DNA of 64,000 nt from assembly GCA_902567495.1 (NCBI GenBank), contig CACFMO010000004.1:1-64000 (forward strand), given 5' to 3'. This DNA is from an uncultured Pelagibacteraceae bacterium (GTDB taxonomy: Bacteria; Pseudomonadota; Alphaproteobacteria; Pelagibacterales; Pelagibacteraceae). A model generated the notes under the pieces. That model made no database searches. It was not told the DNA's origin and saw only the letters and a list, made by a program, of their open reading frames with translations. The position numbers were made by a program, and so were the translations under genes. Shown one piece after another: positions 33,169 to 43,520 of the stretch (the stretch's first letter is position 1; each line of letters begins with the position of its first letter).

Positions 33169-34231
33169 GTGTGGAATTGTTGGGCTGCCAAATGTTGGGA
33201 AGTCTACTTTATTTAATGCTTTAACATCATCTAAAAACGCCCAAGCTGCGAATTTTCCTTTTTGTACAATAGATCCCAATATTGGAATTGTTGATGTTCC
33301 AGATGAAAGACTTAATATTTTACATAAATTATCCAAATCAAAAAAAAAAATTAATACAAATATTACATTTGTTGATATTGCTGGACTGGTAAAAGGAGCA
33401 TCAAAGGGTGAGGGTTTAGGTAATAAGTTTTTATCACATATTAGAGAAGTTGATGCAATTATCCATCTTGTTAGATGCTTCGACTCAACAAATATACAGC
33501 ACGTAAATAAAAAAATAGATCCTATAAATGATTTAGAAACAATAAAAACAGAAATTTTGCTATCAGATATTGGGACATTGGAGAAAAAACTTGGGAAAAA
33601 CATAAAAAAAAAGATGTCGGATAAAGAGATAATATTGTTAGAGGAGGTTCTAAAAAAATTAAATACCGGTAATAATATTAAAGAACATAGTAGCTTAGAG
33701 AATTATAGTATTTTGAGAGAGATAGGTCTGATATCTATAAAACCATATATAATAGTTTGTAATGTTGATGAAGAAAATGTCTCGAAAGGAAATAATTACA
33801 CAAAAGTCTTAAAAGAAAAGTACCCTAACGAAAAATTTGTTACGATTTGTGCTGATATCGAAGACCAAATTACTGAACTAAAATCAGATGAAAAAGAACT
33901 TTATATGAAAAATATTGGTTTAGAAAAGACCGGCCTTAATAAACTTATAAATACAGGTTATGATTTACTTAATTTAAACACTTTTTTTACCTCAGGTCCT
34001 GAAGAAACTAGAGCGTGGACAATAAAAGAAAATACAGCCGCACCTCAAGCTGCTGCTGTAATACACACAGATTTTGAGAAAAAATTTATAAGAGCCGAAG
34101 CAGTTTCTTTTAATGATTTTCAAAAATACGGGAGTTTTGAGAAAGCTAAAGAAAATGGGAAACTAAGGTTAGAAGGAAAAGATTATTTAGTTAAAGATGG
34201 AGACGTATTATTTTTCAGAGTCAATCCTTGA
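33158..34231 (+). CDS. ychF: Ribosome-binding ATPase YchF
   Basis: GIVGLPNVGKSTLFNALTSS; FVDIAGLVKGASKGEGLGNKFLSHIREVDAIIHLVRCF; TGS domain. Confidence 0.97.
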   Translation: MGFKCGIVGLPNVGKSTLFNALTSSKNAQAANFPFCTIDPNIGIVDVPDERLNILHKLSKSKKKINTNITFVDIAGLVKGASKGEGLGNKFLSHIREVDAIIHLVRCFDSTNIQHVNKKIDPINDLETIKTEILLSDIGTLEKKLGKNIKKKMSDKEIILLEEVLKKLNTGNNIKEHSSLENYSILREIGLISIKPYIIVCNVDEENVSKGNNYTKVLKEKYPNEKFVTICADIEDQITELKSDEKELYMKNIGLEKTGLNKLINTGYDLLNLNTFFTSGPEETRAWTIKENTAAPQAAAVIHTDFEKKFIRAEAVSFNDFQKYGSFEKAKENGKLRLEGKDYLVKDGDVLFFRVNP

Positions 34232-34993
34232 CCAAATTCTTCTCATACTTAAGTAAACCAGTAAAGTAAATATTGTTAAGAAAATTATTACTTTAACTCC
34301 CATTTTATGTCTTGTTTCCAAATGTGGCTCAGCAGTCCAAGTAAGAAAAGTTGTTACATCTTTTGCCATTTGCGCTTGGGAAGTTTGTGTCCCATCAGCA
34401 TAAGTAACTATTCCTTCGGACAATGGATTTGACATTTTAATTTTTTGCCCATCCATATATTTATTGTAATAGACGCCGTCCTCCAACTCAAAACCTGCTG
34501 GTGGATCTTCATAACCCATTAGTACAGAATAAATATAGTCTGATCCTCCTTTTCGAGCTTTAACTAATACTGACATATCTGGGGGATACGCCCCTCCATT
34601 TGCGGCAGTTGCAGCCTGTACATTAGGATATGGTGAAACAAATTTATCTGATGGTCTACCTGGCCTAGTAAACATTTCACCATCAGAATTCGGTCCATCT
34701 TCGACCTCAAAATTTGCTGCAATTGCTTTAACTTGTTCCACTGAAAATTCTGGGCCACCAGGTTCACCTAGATTTCTGTAACTAACTAAATTCATTGAGT
34801 GACAAGAAGCACAAACTTCCGTGTAAACTTGATAGCCTCTTTGCAATGAGGCCCTATCAAATTTTCCTGTGACCCCTTTAAAGGACCAATCAATTTTAAG
34901 AAGTTTAACCTTTTCTTCTGATCTAACACTATTAAATGAAATTGAAAAAAATATAAGAAAAAGAATTAAAAATCGTACTCTAAGATTACACAT
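34208..34993 (-). CDS. petC: Cytochrome c1 (bc1 complex)
   Basis: [17 protein letters not shown]-terminal TM. Start taken at MCNLRVRF with a signal peptide. Confidence 0.93.
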   Translation of the reverse strand: MCNLRVRFLILFLIFFSISFNSVRSEEKVKLLKIDWSFKGVTGKFDRASLQRGYQVYTEVCASCHSMNLVSYRNLGEPGGPEFSVEQVKAIAANFEVEDGPNSDGEMFTRPGRPSDKFVSPYPNVQAATAANGGAYPPDMSVLVKARKGGSDYIYSVLMGYEDPPAGFELEDGVYYNKYMDGQKIKMSNPLSEGIVTYADGTQTSQAQMAKDVTTFLTWTAEPHLETRHKMGVKVIIFLTIFTLLVYLSMRRIWSRIDSEK

Positions 34994-36242
34994 CTTTTCT
35001 ATCACTTCTGGCCATTTCAGGTTTAAGCATACCACCTAATACGGGTTCTGAAATACTTAACGGCACTGGTTCTGTCTTTTCAATTCTACTTAGGACAGGA
35101 AGGACAATTAAAAAGTGAGCAAAATAATAAATTGTTCCAACTCTTGCTATTAGTAAGTATAAACCTTCCGCTGGCATTGCCCCTACGTATCCTAAAGCCA
35201 ATACGTCAATTACTAACAACCAAAAGAACTTTTTATAAAGTGGTCTAAAAACAGTAGATCTAACCTTACTACTATCTAGCCAAGGAAGAGCCATTAAAAT
35301 AAAAATGGATCCTAACATCAAAACCACTCCACCGAGTTTATCTGGAACAGCTCTTAAGATTGCATAAAAAGGTAATAGATACCATTCTGGAACAATATGT
35401 TTAGGTGTTACTAATGGATTTGCCTCTATATAATTATCGCTGTGACCAAGAATGTTTGGAGCGAAAAATATAAATCCAGCAAAAATAGTCATAAAAATTA
35501 AAAGTGCAAATAAATCTTTGATTGTAATATATGGATGAAATGGAACTGTATCCTTTGATGGTTTTTTAATATCAATTCCAATTGGATTGTTATTACCTGG
35601 TACGTGTAAAGCCCATATATGCAATACTACTAATCCTAGTATTAAAAATGGAAAGAGATAATGAAGGCTAAAAAATCTTGTTAATGTTGGATTATCGACT
35701 GAGTATCCTCCCCATAACCAAGTTACAATACTCTCACCTACTAAAGGAATTGCGCTAAATAAATTTGTAATTACTGTTGCTCCCCAAAAACTCATTTGGC
35801 CCCAAGGTAAAACATATCCCATAAAAGCGGTTGCCATCATCAAAAGATAAATTAACATTCCAAGAATCCAAATTATTTCTCTAGGTGATCTGTAAGATCC
35901 ATAAAAAAGGGATCTAAATATATGAATGTAAACTGCTAAAAAAAACATGGAGGCACCGTTGCTGTGAATGTATCTTATTAACCATCCATAATTTACGTCC
36001 CTCATAATATGTTCGATACTACTAAATGCCATATCGGCATGTGCAACGTAGTGCATACCCAAAACAATTCCTGTAATAATTTGGGATATTAAGCAAAAAG
36101 TTAAAATTCCCCCAAAAGTCCACCAGTAATTTAAATTTTTGGGTGTTGGATAATCTGTTAAATGTTTACTTAAAGTTAATAATGGAAGTCTATCATTAAA
36201 CCATTTTCCAAACTTTGAACTCGGTACGTAATTTTCACTCAT
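34986..36242 (-). CDS. petB: Cytochrome b (bc1 complex)
   Basis: [86 protein letters not shown]. Confidence 0.97.
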   Translation of the reverse strand: MSENYVPSSKFGKWFNDRLPLLTLSKHLTDYPTPKNLNYWWTFGGILTFCLISQIITGIVLGMHYVAHADMAFSSIEHIMRDVNYGWLIRYIHSNGASMFFLAVYIHIFRSLFYGSYRSPREIIWILGMLIYLLMMATAFMGYVLPWGQMSFWGATVITNLFSAIPLVGESIVTWLWGGYSVDNPTLTRFFSLHYLFPFLILGLVVLHIWALHVPGNNNPIGIDIKKPSKDTVPFHPYITIKDLFALLIFMTIFAGFIFFAPNILGHSDNYIEANPLVTPKHIVPEWYLLPFYAILRAVPDKLGGVVLMLGSIFILMALPWLDSSKVRSTVFRPLYKKFFWLLVIDVLALGYVGAMPAEGLYLLIARVGTIYYFAHFLIVLPVLSRIEKTEPVPLSISEPVLGGMLKPEMARSDRKDV

Positions 36243-36248
36243 AGTTTT

Positions 36249-36764
36249 TTATCCAATCTTAATTGTGTTGTCATCAACGAAAGCATATTTAGGAATCTCC
36301 ATATTAGTTGGAGCAGGTCCTTTTCTTATTCTTCCAGAGGTATCGTAATGTGATCCATGGCATGGACAAAACCATCCATTGTATTCACCCTTGTCAGATA
36401 AAGGTACGCATCCAAGGTGAGTACAAATCCCTAACATTACCAACCACTCAGGATTTTTTACTCTATCTTGATCCTTTTCGGGATGAGGTAGATCGTCCAG
36501 ACTTACTGATTGCGCTTCAGCAATCTCCTCTTGAGTTCTTCTTTTAATAAAAACTGGTTTTCCTCTCCATAAAACTGTAACTGATTTTCCAGGTTCGATT
36601 TGGCTTATATCAACTTCGGTTGATGCCAATGCTTTGACTGAACTATCTGGATTCATTTGGTCAATTAAAGGCCAAATAGTTGCACCTATACCAATAGCTC
36701 CAACTGTATAGCTAGCTGTAAAAATAAAATCTCTTCTGTTGCCCTTTTTTTCTGGTTTATCCAT
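36249..36764 (-). CDS. petA: Ubiquinol-cytochrome c reductase Rieske iron-sulfur subunit
   Basis: CTHLGCVPL...FCPCHGSHYDTSGRIRKGPAPTNMEIP. Confidence 0.97.
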   Translation of the reverse strand: MDKPEKKGNRRDFIFTASYTVGAIGIGATIWPLIDQMNPDSSVKALASTEVDISQIEPGKSVTVLWRGKPVFIKRRTQEEIAEAQSVSLDDLPHPEKDQDRVKNPEWLVMLGICTHLGCVPLSDKGEYNGWFCPCHGSHYDTSGRIRKGPAPTNMEIPKYAFVDDNTIKIG

Positions 36765-36789
36765 AGATTTATAATATCATTTAATACTA

Positions 36790-36808
36790 TTAAATAAGGC
36801 TTATTTAA
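36790..36808. promoter_or_regulatory. 19-bp perfect palindrome TTAAATAAG-g-CTTATTTAA in the petA//hemF divergent intergenic region
   Basis: 9-bp arms read directly; a second smaller palindrome GTCAT-a-ATGAC lies at 36822..36832. Confidence 0.55.
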
Positions 36809-36891
36809 AGATCTTGGTAGGGTCATAATGACACAAAAATATACTAAAAAATCGAAGTTTTTTTAGATTATAAACAAGAAAATTATTTTTT

Positions 36892-37734
36892 ATGGACTTA
36901 AATTTAGAAATTCAAAAAAAACTATCTTCTGAGTGGTTTTTGTATCTTCAATCACTTATCTGTTATGAATTTGAAAGGATTGAAAAAGAGGTATCTAAAA
37001 GAAAAAGGATAGTATCAAAAAAATTTAAAAAAAATACGTGGAGTAAAAAAGATGTTAATGAAGGAGGTGGACAATACTTTATACTTAAAAATGGACAGGT
37101 ATTTGACCAGGTAGGTGTAAACTTTTCAAGGGTACAGGGAAGATTTCCTAAAAATTTTAGATCAAAAATACCGGGAGCAAATAAAAATCCTAATTACTGG
37201 GCATCAGGAATTTCGGTTGTTGCTCATATGAAAAATCCTAAAATTCCTGCAATACATTTTAATACAAGATTTATCACTACTTCTAAAAGTTGGTTTGGTG
37301 GCGGTATGGACGTAACACCAAGTTTTAAAGACAATAGAGAAAAAATATTAGTACATAAAAATTTAAAAAATTTATGTATTAAAAATAAAAAAAGTTATAA
37401 TAATTATAAAAAGTGGTGTGATAAGTACTTCTTTATAAAACATAGAGAAGAACCAAGAGGTATTGGAGGAATTTTTTTCGATTATTTGTATAACGATTGG
37501 GATCAAAACTTTAAATTTATAAGGGAGTTGGGACTGTGTTTTCTTACTACCTCTCAAGAGATTATAAATAGTAAAATCAAAAAAAAATGGAATAAAAAAC
37601 ATAAATATGATCAGAACTTAAAAAGAAAAAGGTATGTCGAATTTAATTTGTTATATGATAGAGGTACAAAATTTGGATTAAATACCGGTGGGAATGTAGA
37701 CGCAATTTTTATGTCGTTTCCTCCATTAAATTAA
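36892..37734 (+). CDS. hemF: Oxygen-dependent coproporphyrinogen-III oxidase
   Basis: GGGQYFILKNGQVFDQVGVNFSRVQG; AIHFNTRFI; WFGGGMDVTPSF; FNLLYDRGTKFGLNTGG. Confidence 0.95.
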   Translation: MDLNLEIQKKLSSEWFLYLQSLICYEFERIEKEVSKRKRIVSKKFKKNTWSKKDVNEGGGQYFILKNGQVFDQVGVNFSRVQGRFPKNFRSKIPGANKNPNYWASGISVVAHMKNPKIPAIHFNTRFITTSKSWFGGGMDVTPSFKDNREKILVHKNLKNLCIKNKKSYNNYKKWCDKYFFIKHREEPRGIGGIFFDYLYNDWDQNFKFIRELGLCFLTTSQEIINSKIKKKWNKKHKYDQNLKRKRYVEFNLLYDRGTKFGLNTGGNVDAIFMSFPPLN

Positions 37735-37735
37735 A

Positions 37736-38212
37736 ATGGAAAAAGAACCAATAACAACCCAAGGACTTAAAAAACTTCAAGAAGAGTTAGAAGATTTAAA
37801 AAATAATAAAAGACCAAAAGTAGTTGCGGCTATCGCCGAGGCTAGAGCTCATGGTGACCTAAAAGAGAATGCTGAGTATCATGCTGCAAAAGATCAGCAA
37901 GGCCATATAGAGGGAAGAGTTCTTGAGATTAATGATATCATTGCTAGAGCAAATGTTATTGATGTATCAAAAATTGATAATACAGGAAAAGTTATTTTTG
38001 GTTCAACAGTCTCTGTAAAAGATTTAGAAAATGAAAGTAAAAAAACTTTTAAAATAGTTGGTAAAGACGAAGCTGATATAAGTAAAAATTTAATTTATTT
38101 TAAATCACCAATCGGTAAATCACTTATTGGAAAATCTGTCAAAGATTTGATTACTGTAAATACACCATCGGGTGAAAAAAATTTTGAGATATTAGAAGTT
38201 CAATATATTTAA
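37736..38212 (+). CDS. greA: Transcription elongation factor GreA
   Basis: PITTQGLKKLQEELEDLKNNKRPKVVAAIAEARAHGDLKENAEYHAAKDQQGHIEGR. Confidence 0.97.
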   Translation: MEKEPITTQGLKKLQEELEDLKNNKRPKVVAAIAEARAHGDLKENAEYHAAKDQQGHIEGRVLEINDIIARANVIDVSKIDNTGKVIFGSTVSVKDLENESKKTFKIVGKDEADISKNLIYFKSPIGKSLIGKSVKDLITVNTPSGEKNFEILEVQYI

Positions 38213-38222
38213 TTTATTTAAT

Positions 38223-39470
38223 TTATTTAAATTTTTTTATAGTTTTTGATAATTGATCATCGTCTAAATTAAAATTATTTTCAAGCCACTTACCCTTAAT
38301 CTCTTGAATAGCCTCACCCATTTTTTTTCCACTTTTTAAACCTTTATTTAATAGGTATTCACCAGTGATTGGAAACTTAGGTATAGAAACGTCATCTATT
38401 TTTGACAAATTTTTAATAAATTCATTTGGTTTAAAATTTTTTTTGATTATATTGCTTAATAAAAATAATGATTTTATTTTTTCTTTACCAAACAAAAATA
38501 TATTTTTGCTCAGATCTTTTTTAAAAAAATTTTTATTTGATTGAATTTCTTTAAAATACTTTCCACAAAAATTTAAGTGCTCTTTGGACTCATTTGAAAT
38601 ATTATACTTATGTGAAAAATATTCATGATTGTTTGATCCGTCAATTAGAAGTGAAGCTAAAATATTGTTATTACTTAAAATGTTTGGGGAAAGTTTCCTT
38701 AAAGCTGAAAAATTATCTACCCTTTCAAAGTATTTAAATTCTGGAAAAACTAAATTAAAAATTTTAAGAAAATTTTTATTTTTATTTATTTCATCAAAAT
38801 TTTCCAATTTCAAAATCTTATTTAATTCAATAAATATTCTTTCTTTTGAAAGTTTTGTTACCCCAACCAAATTTTTTTGTATAGCCCGAAGTGTTTCTTT
38901 ATCAAAATCAAAATTTAAATACTCTATTGAAAATCGTACAAATCGTAAAATTCTTAAATAATCTTCTTTAATTCTTTGATCTGGATTTCCGATAAATTTT
39001 ACAACTTTATTTTTTAAGTCAGGAACTCCAAGGTGTGGATCAAAAATTTTACCTTTTTCGCTCATATAAATTGCATTAAAAGTAAAATCTCTTCTTCGAG
39101 AGTCATCTTCCCAATTATCAGTAAATTCCACGGATGCATGCCTTCCATCTGTAGATACATCTTTTCTTAAAGTGGTTATCTCAAAATGCTGTTTTTCCAG
39201 AACTAGTGTTAACGTTCCATGCTCAATTCCAGTTTTTTTCACTTTGATATTTGTTTTTTCAAATTTTTTAATTATTTCCTCTGGTTTTAAAACTGTTGCA
39301 ATATCTATGTCATCAATTTTTTGGTTTAATAAATATTTTCTTACACAACCTCCAACAAACATAGCTTGGGGTTTCTCATGTCCTTCGTTTAAAGTTTTAA
39401 AAATATATTTAATATTTTCTGATTTATAAAATGGAAATAGTAATTTTTTTAATTCGTAAAAAATATTCAT
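38223..39470 (-). CDS. cca: CCA tRNA nucleotidyltransferase / poly(A) polymerase family
   Basis: AMFVGGCVRKYLLNQKIDDIDIATVLKPEEI; DSRRRDFTFNAIY; DPHLGVPDLKNKVVKFIG. Confidence 0.92.
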   Translation of the reverse strand: MNIFYELKKLLFPFYKSENIKYIFKTLNEGHEKPQAMFVGGCVRKYLLNQKIDDIDIATVLKPEEIIKKFEKTNIKVKKTGIEHGTLTLVLEKQHFEITTLRKDVSTDGRHASVEFTDNWEDDSRRRDFTFNAIYMSEKGKIFDPHLGVPDLKNKVVKFIGNPDQRIKEDYLRILRFVRFSIEYLNFDFDKETLRAIQKNLVGVTKLSKERIFIELNKILKLENFDEINKNKNFLKIFNLVFPEFKYFERVDNFSALRKLSPNILSNNNILASLLIDGSNNHEYFSHKYNISNESKEHLNFCGKYFKEIQSNKNFFKKDLSKNIFLFGKEKIKSLFLLSNIIKKNFKPNEFIKNLSKIDDVSIPKFPITGEYLLNKGLKSGKKMGEAIQEIKGKWLENNFNLDDDQLSKTIKKFK

Positions 39471-39474
39471 ATTT

Positions 39475-39548
39475 TGGCTGGGGCGCTAGGATTCGAACCT
39501 AGGATGGTGGTACCAAAAACCACTGCCTTACCGCTTGGCTACGCCCCA
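39475..39548 (-). tRNA. tRNA-Gln (anticodon TTG), CCA encoded
   Basis: Minus strand TGGGGCGTAGCCAAGCGGTAAGGCAGTGGTTTTTGGTACCACCATCCTAGGTTCGAATCCTAGCGCCCCAGCCA folds as a cloverleaf; anticodon stem GTGGT/ACCAC, T-loop GTTCGAATC. Confidence 0.95.
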
Positions 39549-39582
39549 ATTCAATTTTTTGATATACCACAAAAAATGAAAT

Positions 39583-40440
39583 TTAAATAGTTTTACCAAC
39601 AACACACCAAAACTTGGGAAATCTTTTTCTGATTTTTTTTAATCCTATATCAGCACTCTTTTTTGTTAAAAATACACCAAAACAAGCAGAACCGGATCCT
39701 GTCACTCTCGAAAACTGACATCTTTTCAAACTCTTTAGCTCAAATAAAATTTTTTTAATTATAGGAAATTTTGATATTACAATACCCTGTAACGAATTTT
39801 GTTCATTTGACAAATTGTTGATTATTTTTTTTTTTGAACTTTTTGAATAAACTGTTTTTGACTTAAAATTATTTAAATTACGAATATTGGAATATATTTC
39901 TTTTGTAGAGCATCTAAGAAAAGGATAAACAAGAATAAAATAAAGCTTAATTTTATTTTTTAAATTTGTAATTTTGTATAATTTTTTTTGAAAAATTTGA
40001 TTTGAATAGAAAAATAATTTTAAATCAGAACCAATATGTTTTGAAAAAATAGACTTATTTTTCTCTGTTAGTTTTTTCTTTTCTACTAAGTTTTTGATTA
40101 AATAGGCCGCATTACTGGAACCACCTCCTAAACCAGAAAAAACGGGAATTTGTTTTTTAATTTTAATATCATACTTAAAATTTTGATCAATAAAACCTTT
40201 TTTCCTTAAAATATAAAGTGATTTAGTTATCGTATTATTTTTATTAATTTTATTACAAAACTTTCCATAAAATTTTACTTTATCTATTTTAGATTTATTT
40301 TTCTTAATTTTTATTTCATCAAATAAATTAATTAAAAAAACTAAACTTTGAATATTGTGAAGTCCAGTATTGTTAACTTTTTTCCCAATATTTAAAAATA
40401 GATTAATTTTAGCAAATGATTTAAACTTTTTATTTCGCAT
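39583..40440 (-). CDS. ispE: 4-diphosphocytidyl-2-C-methyl-D-erythritol kinase
   Basis: SFAKINLFLNIGKK; KKQIPVFSGLGGGSSNAAYLIKNL; SRVTGSGSACFGVF. Confidence 0.9.
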   Translation of the reverse strand: MRNKKFKSFAKINLFLNIGKKVNNTGLHNIQSLVFLINLFDEIKIKKNKSKIDKVKFYGKFCNKINKNNTITKSLYILRKKGFIDQNFKYDIKIKKQIPVFSGLGGGSSNAAYLIKNLVEKKKLTEKNKSIFSKHIGSDLKLFFYSNQIFQKKLYKITNLKNKIKLYFILVYPFLRCSTKEIYSNIRNLNNFKSKTVYSKSSKKKIINNLSNEQNSLQGIVISKFPIIKKILFELKSLKRCQFSRVTGSGSACFGVFLTKKSADIGLKKIRKRFPKFWCVVGKTI

Positions 40441-40449
40441 TTATTGTAA

Positions 40450-42153
40450 TCAAATTTTTTCTAAACCAAATAATAATTTATTTTGAATCTTTTTTTTGAG
40501 TTCATCTTCAGTATCCTCTAATGTTAAAACGTATTCCCAATAATATCTTGCTTGAATTTTCTTATCTATCATCCACAGACAGTCAGCAAAATGATCATTA
40601 ACAACTGGATCGTCAGGCATCATTTGTATTGCTCTCTCTAAATGAAATTTGGCTTTATTAAAATTCTTAAGCTTGTATTGAGCCCAACCTAAAGAGTCAG
40701 TTATATATCCATCATTTTTTTTTAAGTTATTTGCTTTCTCTAGCATAGAGAGTGCTTCTTTTGTTTTTTTATTCTGCTCTATCCAAGTGTATGCCAAATA
40801 ATTTAAAGTGTAAGCTTGATTAGGTTCTATCTTGAGAGATAACAGTAAATCTTTTTCCGCTAATTCCCAATTACCATTTCTCTCATAAGCAGTTCCTCTT
40901 CTATCCAAAATTCTAGGATACATTATATTGTCACTTTTCATTGTTGATAAAATATCTGAATAAAGCTTAATTGAATCGCTAAATTTATCATGCCCCCTCA
41001 AAAAATTTGCAAAGTCAAAAGTTCTAAAAATATTTTTATCAATATTCTTATAAATTCTATTTAAGTATTTAAGAGACTTTTCTGAACTATCCAACTCTTC
41101 GATAATTAATGCGATTTCTTTACTTGCATGCCATTTATAAAATGAACCAATTTTAAATAAATCTTCAAAAATTTTTTTTGACTCTTGATACTTTTTTAAC
41201 ATTAGTAAATTTTCTGCAAGTAAAGCATTGTAAGAAAGGAAATTTGGATTTAGAAACTTTGATAAGTTTATATATAAATTTGAAAGTTCATATTTTTTTT
41301 GAACAGATAGAGCATTAGCAAAAGCATAAAATATTTCTGCCAAAATATGCTCTGGTTTGTTACAAGAAAATTGATTTTTATTAAAATTATCTCTATTTAA
41401 ATTTTCCTTAAGCTGATTAATCAATAAGTTTCTAGGATATTTATCTATTGTTAAATCAATAATTGACCTGGCCTCTTCCTCTCTGTCTTTTTTAATCAAA
41501 TAGTTTGCGAAGAAAAAATTATATCTATAAAATTTTCCACTTTCATCTAATATAATTTTTGAAAATTTTTTATCTAAATCGGAATTATCAAAATAACAAT
41601 AAGCAAAAACTTCCTGTATGGCTTTGAAACTACCAAAACTATCTGGCATTGACTTTATTTTATCAATATCTTTAATATTATTTGATATCAAAATTTCAGA
41701 CCAGTTTATTAGGGAAATTTTAAGTGGTTCAAAAATTAATCGATTTTCAATATTAGAGTCTAATTTACTAAAATGTAGTTTGGCCAGAGTATAGTTTTTA
41801 TTTTTAAATTCGTACAAACCTAAAAAAAGTTTATTTTCGAAGTTAGCACTGCCTTTTTTATCTAAACTTTTAGAAAAAGAGTATGCTTCATTATATTTTT
41901 GAAGATTAATCAATGATTGAATAAAAGTTGAAGAAAATTTATTATTTTCTTTTTCTGATTTACTAAATTTATCAAAATATTTTTTTGAAACGTCGTATTC
42001 GAAGTTATTAAAAGCTACTGATCCTGAAAAATAATTGGATATATTTTTGGCATCTTTGCTAAAATCTAATATATTGGAGTGTGAATAAGTCGATATTATA
42101 AAAAATAAAATAGTTAATATGAAAGTTTTAAATATATTGTTGTTTGACGTCAT
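40450..42153 (-). CDS. Tetratricopeptide repeat protein with signal peptide
   Basis: N-terminal hydrophobic segment; TPR motifs such as RRGTAYERNGNWELAEKDLLLSLKIEPNQAYTLNYLAYTWIEQ. Confidence 0.85.
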   Translation of the reverse strand: MTSNNNIFKTFILTILFFIISTYSHSNILDFSKDAKNISNYFSGSVAFNNFEYDVSKKYFDKFSKSEKENNKFSSTFIQSLINLQKYNEAYSFSKSLDKKGSANFENKLFLGLYEFKNKNYTLAKLHFSKLDSNIENRLIFEPLKISLINWSEILISNNIKDIDKIKSMPDSFGSFKAIQEVFAYCYFDNSDLDKKFSKIILDESGKFYRYNFFFANYLIKKDREEEARSIIDLTIDKYPRNLLINQLKENLNRDNFNKNQFSCNKPEHILAEIFYAFANALSVQKKYELSNLYINLSKFLNPNFLSYNALLAENLLMLKKYQESKKIFEDLFKIGSFYKWHASKEIALIIEELDSSEKSLKYLNRIYKNIDKNIFRTFDFANFLRGHDKFSDSIKLYSDILSTMKSDNIMYPRILDRRGTAYERNGNWELAEKDLLLSLKIEPNQAYTLNYLAYTWIEQNKKTKEALSMLEKANNLKKNDGYITDSLGWAQYKLKNFNKAKFHLERAIQMMPDDPVVNDHFADCLWMIDKKIQARYYWEYVLTLEDTEDELKKKIQNKLLFGLEKI

Positions 42154-42158
42154 AAAAT

Positions 42159-42881
42159 ATGAAAAAAAAATTTAAATCAATTAAAGTTAAACTTTATCAT
42201 AAACTAATAAATAATAAACTGATCTATGACAATAAACCGCTAAATAGATACAAGAATAGTGTTAATATAATTCCGAATATGAGTTTAACTAAAAAACAAA
42301 ATTTATTGTCTTTACTCAAAGATAAAATTAAATCAATCAGAAATTGTGAACTCAAAAAAAATGCAACTAATCTGGTTTTTTCTGATGGCAATGCACTGGC
42401 TAAAATAATGATTATTGGCGAAGGACCAGGAGCTAACGAAGATAAAGAGGGAAAACCTTTTGTTGGTAGAGCTGGAAAACTACTTGATAAAATGCTTGAG
42501 TCTATCAAGCTGAACAGAAAAAATGTTTATATTTCAAACGTAGTGAATTTCAGACCTCCAGAAAACAGAAAGCCGACCGAAGAAGAAATAATTAGATATC
42601 TTCCATTTTTAGAAAAACATATAGAGATAATAAATCCTAAAATTTTGTTGTTGTTAGGAAGTACTGCATTGAATGCAATAATAGGAAATGAATTAGTTAT
42701 ATCCAAAGCAAGAGGAAAATGGATAAATAAAAAAATCGGTAATATTGAAACAAGTGTTATAGCATCTTTCCATCCTGCCTTTTTAATGAGACAGCCTGAT
42801 CAAAAAAAATTTGCATGGGAAGATTTAAAGATGATTAGGAAAAAGATTTCTGAATTTAAAATTAATTTGAATGGCAAATAA
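42159..42881 (+). CDS. Family-4-like uracil-DNA glycosylase, Fe-S ligands largely absent
   Basis: IMIIGEGPGANEDKEGKPFVGRAGKLLDKML; VYISNVVNFRPPENRKPT; ILLLLGSTAL; SFHPAFLMRQP. The true start may be MSLTKKQ at 42279. Confidence 0.88.
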   Translation: MKKKFKSIKVKLYHKLINNKLIYDNKPLNRYKNSVNIIPNMSLTKKQNLLSLLKDKIKSIRNCELKKNATNLVFSDGNALAKIMIIGEGPGANEDKEGKPFVGRAGKLLDKMLESIKLNRKNVYISNVVNFRPPENRKPTEEEIIRYLPFLEKHIEIINPKILLLLGSTALNAIIGNELVISKARGKWINKKIGNIETSVIASFHPAFLMRQPDQKKFAWEDLKMIRKKISEFKINLNGK

Positions 42882-43440
42882 ATTATTCGCAGGTGTGGAC
42901 GAGGTTGGAAGAGGTTGTTTAGCAGGACCTGTTGTTTCTTGTGTGGTGATTTTAAAGAAGAATATTAAAAAAAAGTTATTAAAAGATTCAAAGATGATTC
43001 CTTTCAAAGATCGTTTATATATTGCAGATCACATTAAAAAAAATTCTTGGTTTTCTATAGGTGTTGCGTCTGTGAGTGAAATAGATAAATATAATATATT
43101 TAATGCTTCACTACTTTCAATGGAAAGAGCAATTAAAAAATTGAAAAAAAAACCTGATCTTTATTTAATAGATGGCACGCATGGTCCAAAAAAAATAAAG
43201 AATTTTAAAACAGTGATTAAAGGTGACCAGAAAATAAAATGTATTTCTGCGGCATCAATAGTAGCAAAAGTTTTTAGGGATCTTTATATGATCAAATTGG
43301 GAAATAAATTTCCTCAATATAATTGGCAAAAAAATTTTGGGTACGGGACCTTGCAACATTTAAATGCATTAAAAAAATTTGGAATTTCTAATTACCATCG
43401 AAAAAGTTATAGACCTGTACACAATATCTTGTCAAAATAA
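42871..43440 (+). CDS. rnhB: Ribonuclease HII
   Basis: AGVDEVGRGCLAGPVVSCVVIL; LIDG; SIVAKVFRD. Confidence 0.95.
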   Translation: MANKLFAGVDEVGRGCLAGPVVSCVVILKKNIKKKLLKDSKMIPFKDRLYIADHIKKNSWFSIGVASVSEIDKYNIFNASLLSMERAIKKLKKKPDLYLIDGTHGPKKIKNFKTVIKGDQKIKCISAASIVAKVFRDLYMIKLGNKFPQYNWQKNFGYGTLQHLNALKKFGISNYHRKSYRPVHNILSK

Positions 43441-43498
43441 GAATCTTCAACACACGATAGACTCTTTTTTTCTTAAAAAAAAAATTGACTGAAGATTC
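43441..43498. promoter_or_regulatory. Inverted repeat GAATCTTCA...TGAAGATTC with embedded GANTC sites upstream of ccrM
   Basis: Arms 43441..43449 and 43490..43498 are perfect 9-bp reverse complements. GANTC occurs at 43441, 43460 and 43494, plus one at 43554 inside the CDS. Confidence 0.6.
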
Positions 43499-43520
43499 AA
43501 TTTCGGGTTGAATTCATTAA

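Noticed and set aside
38210-38235. Short repeats TTAATTTATTTAATTTATTTAAA between greA and cca
   Set aside because: Simple AT-rich low-complexity sequence expected at this composition.
42145-42152. Perfect 8-bp palindrome TGACGTCA at the TPR // udg divergent start
   Set aside because: It overlaps codons 1-3 of the TPR gene (Met-Thr-Ser) and a single 8-mer palindrome is not significant in 64 kb.
43441-43498. Inverted repeat after rnhB as a rho-independent terminator
   Set aside because: The arms are separated by about 40 nt and not followed by a U tract, so a classic terminator is unlikely; the GANTC regulatory reading is preferred.
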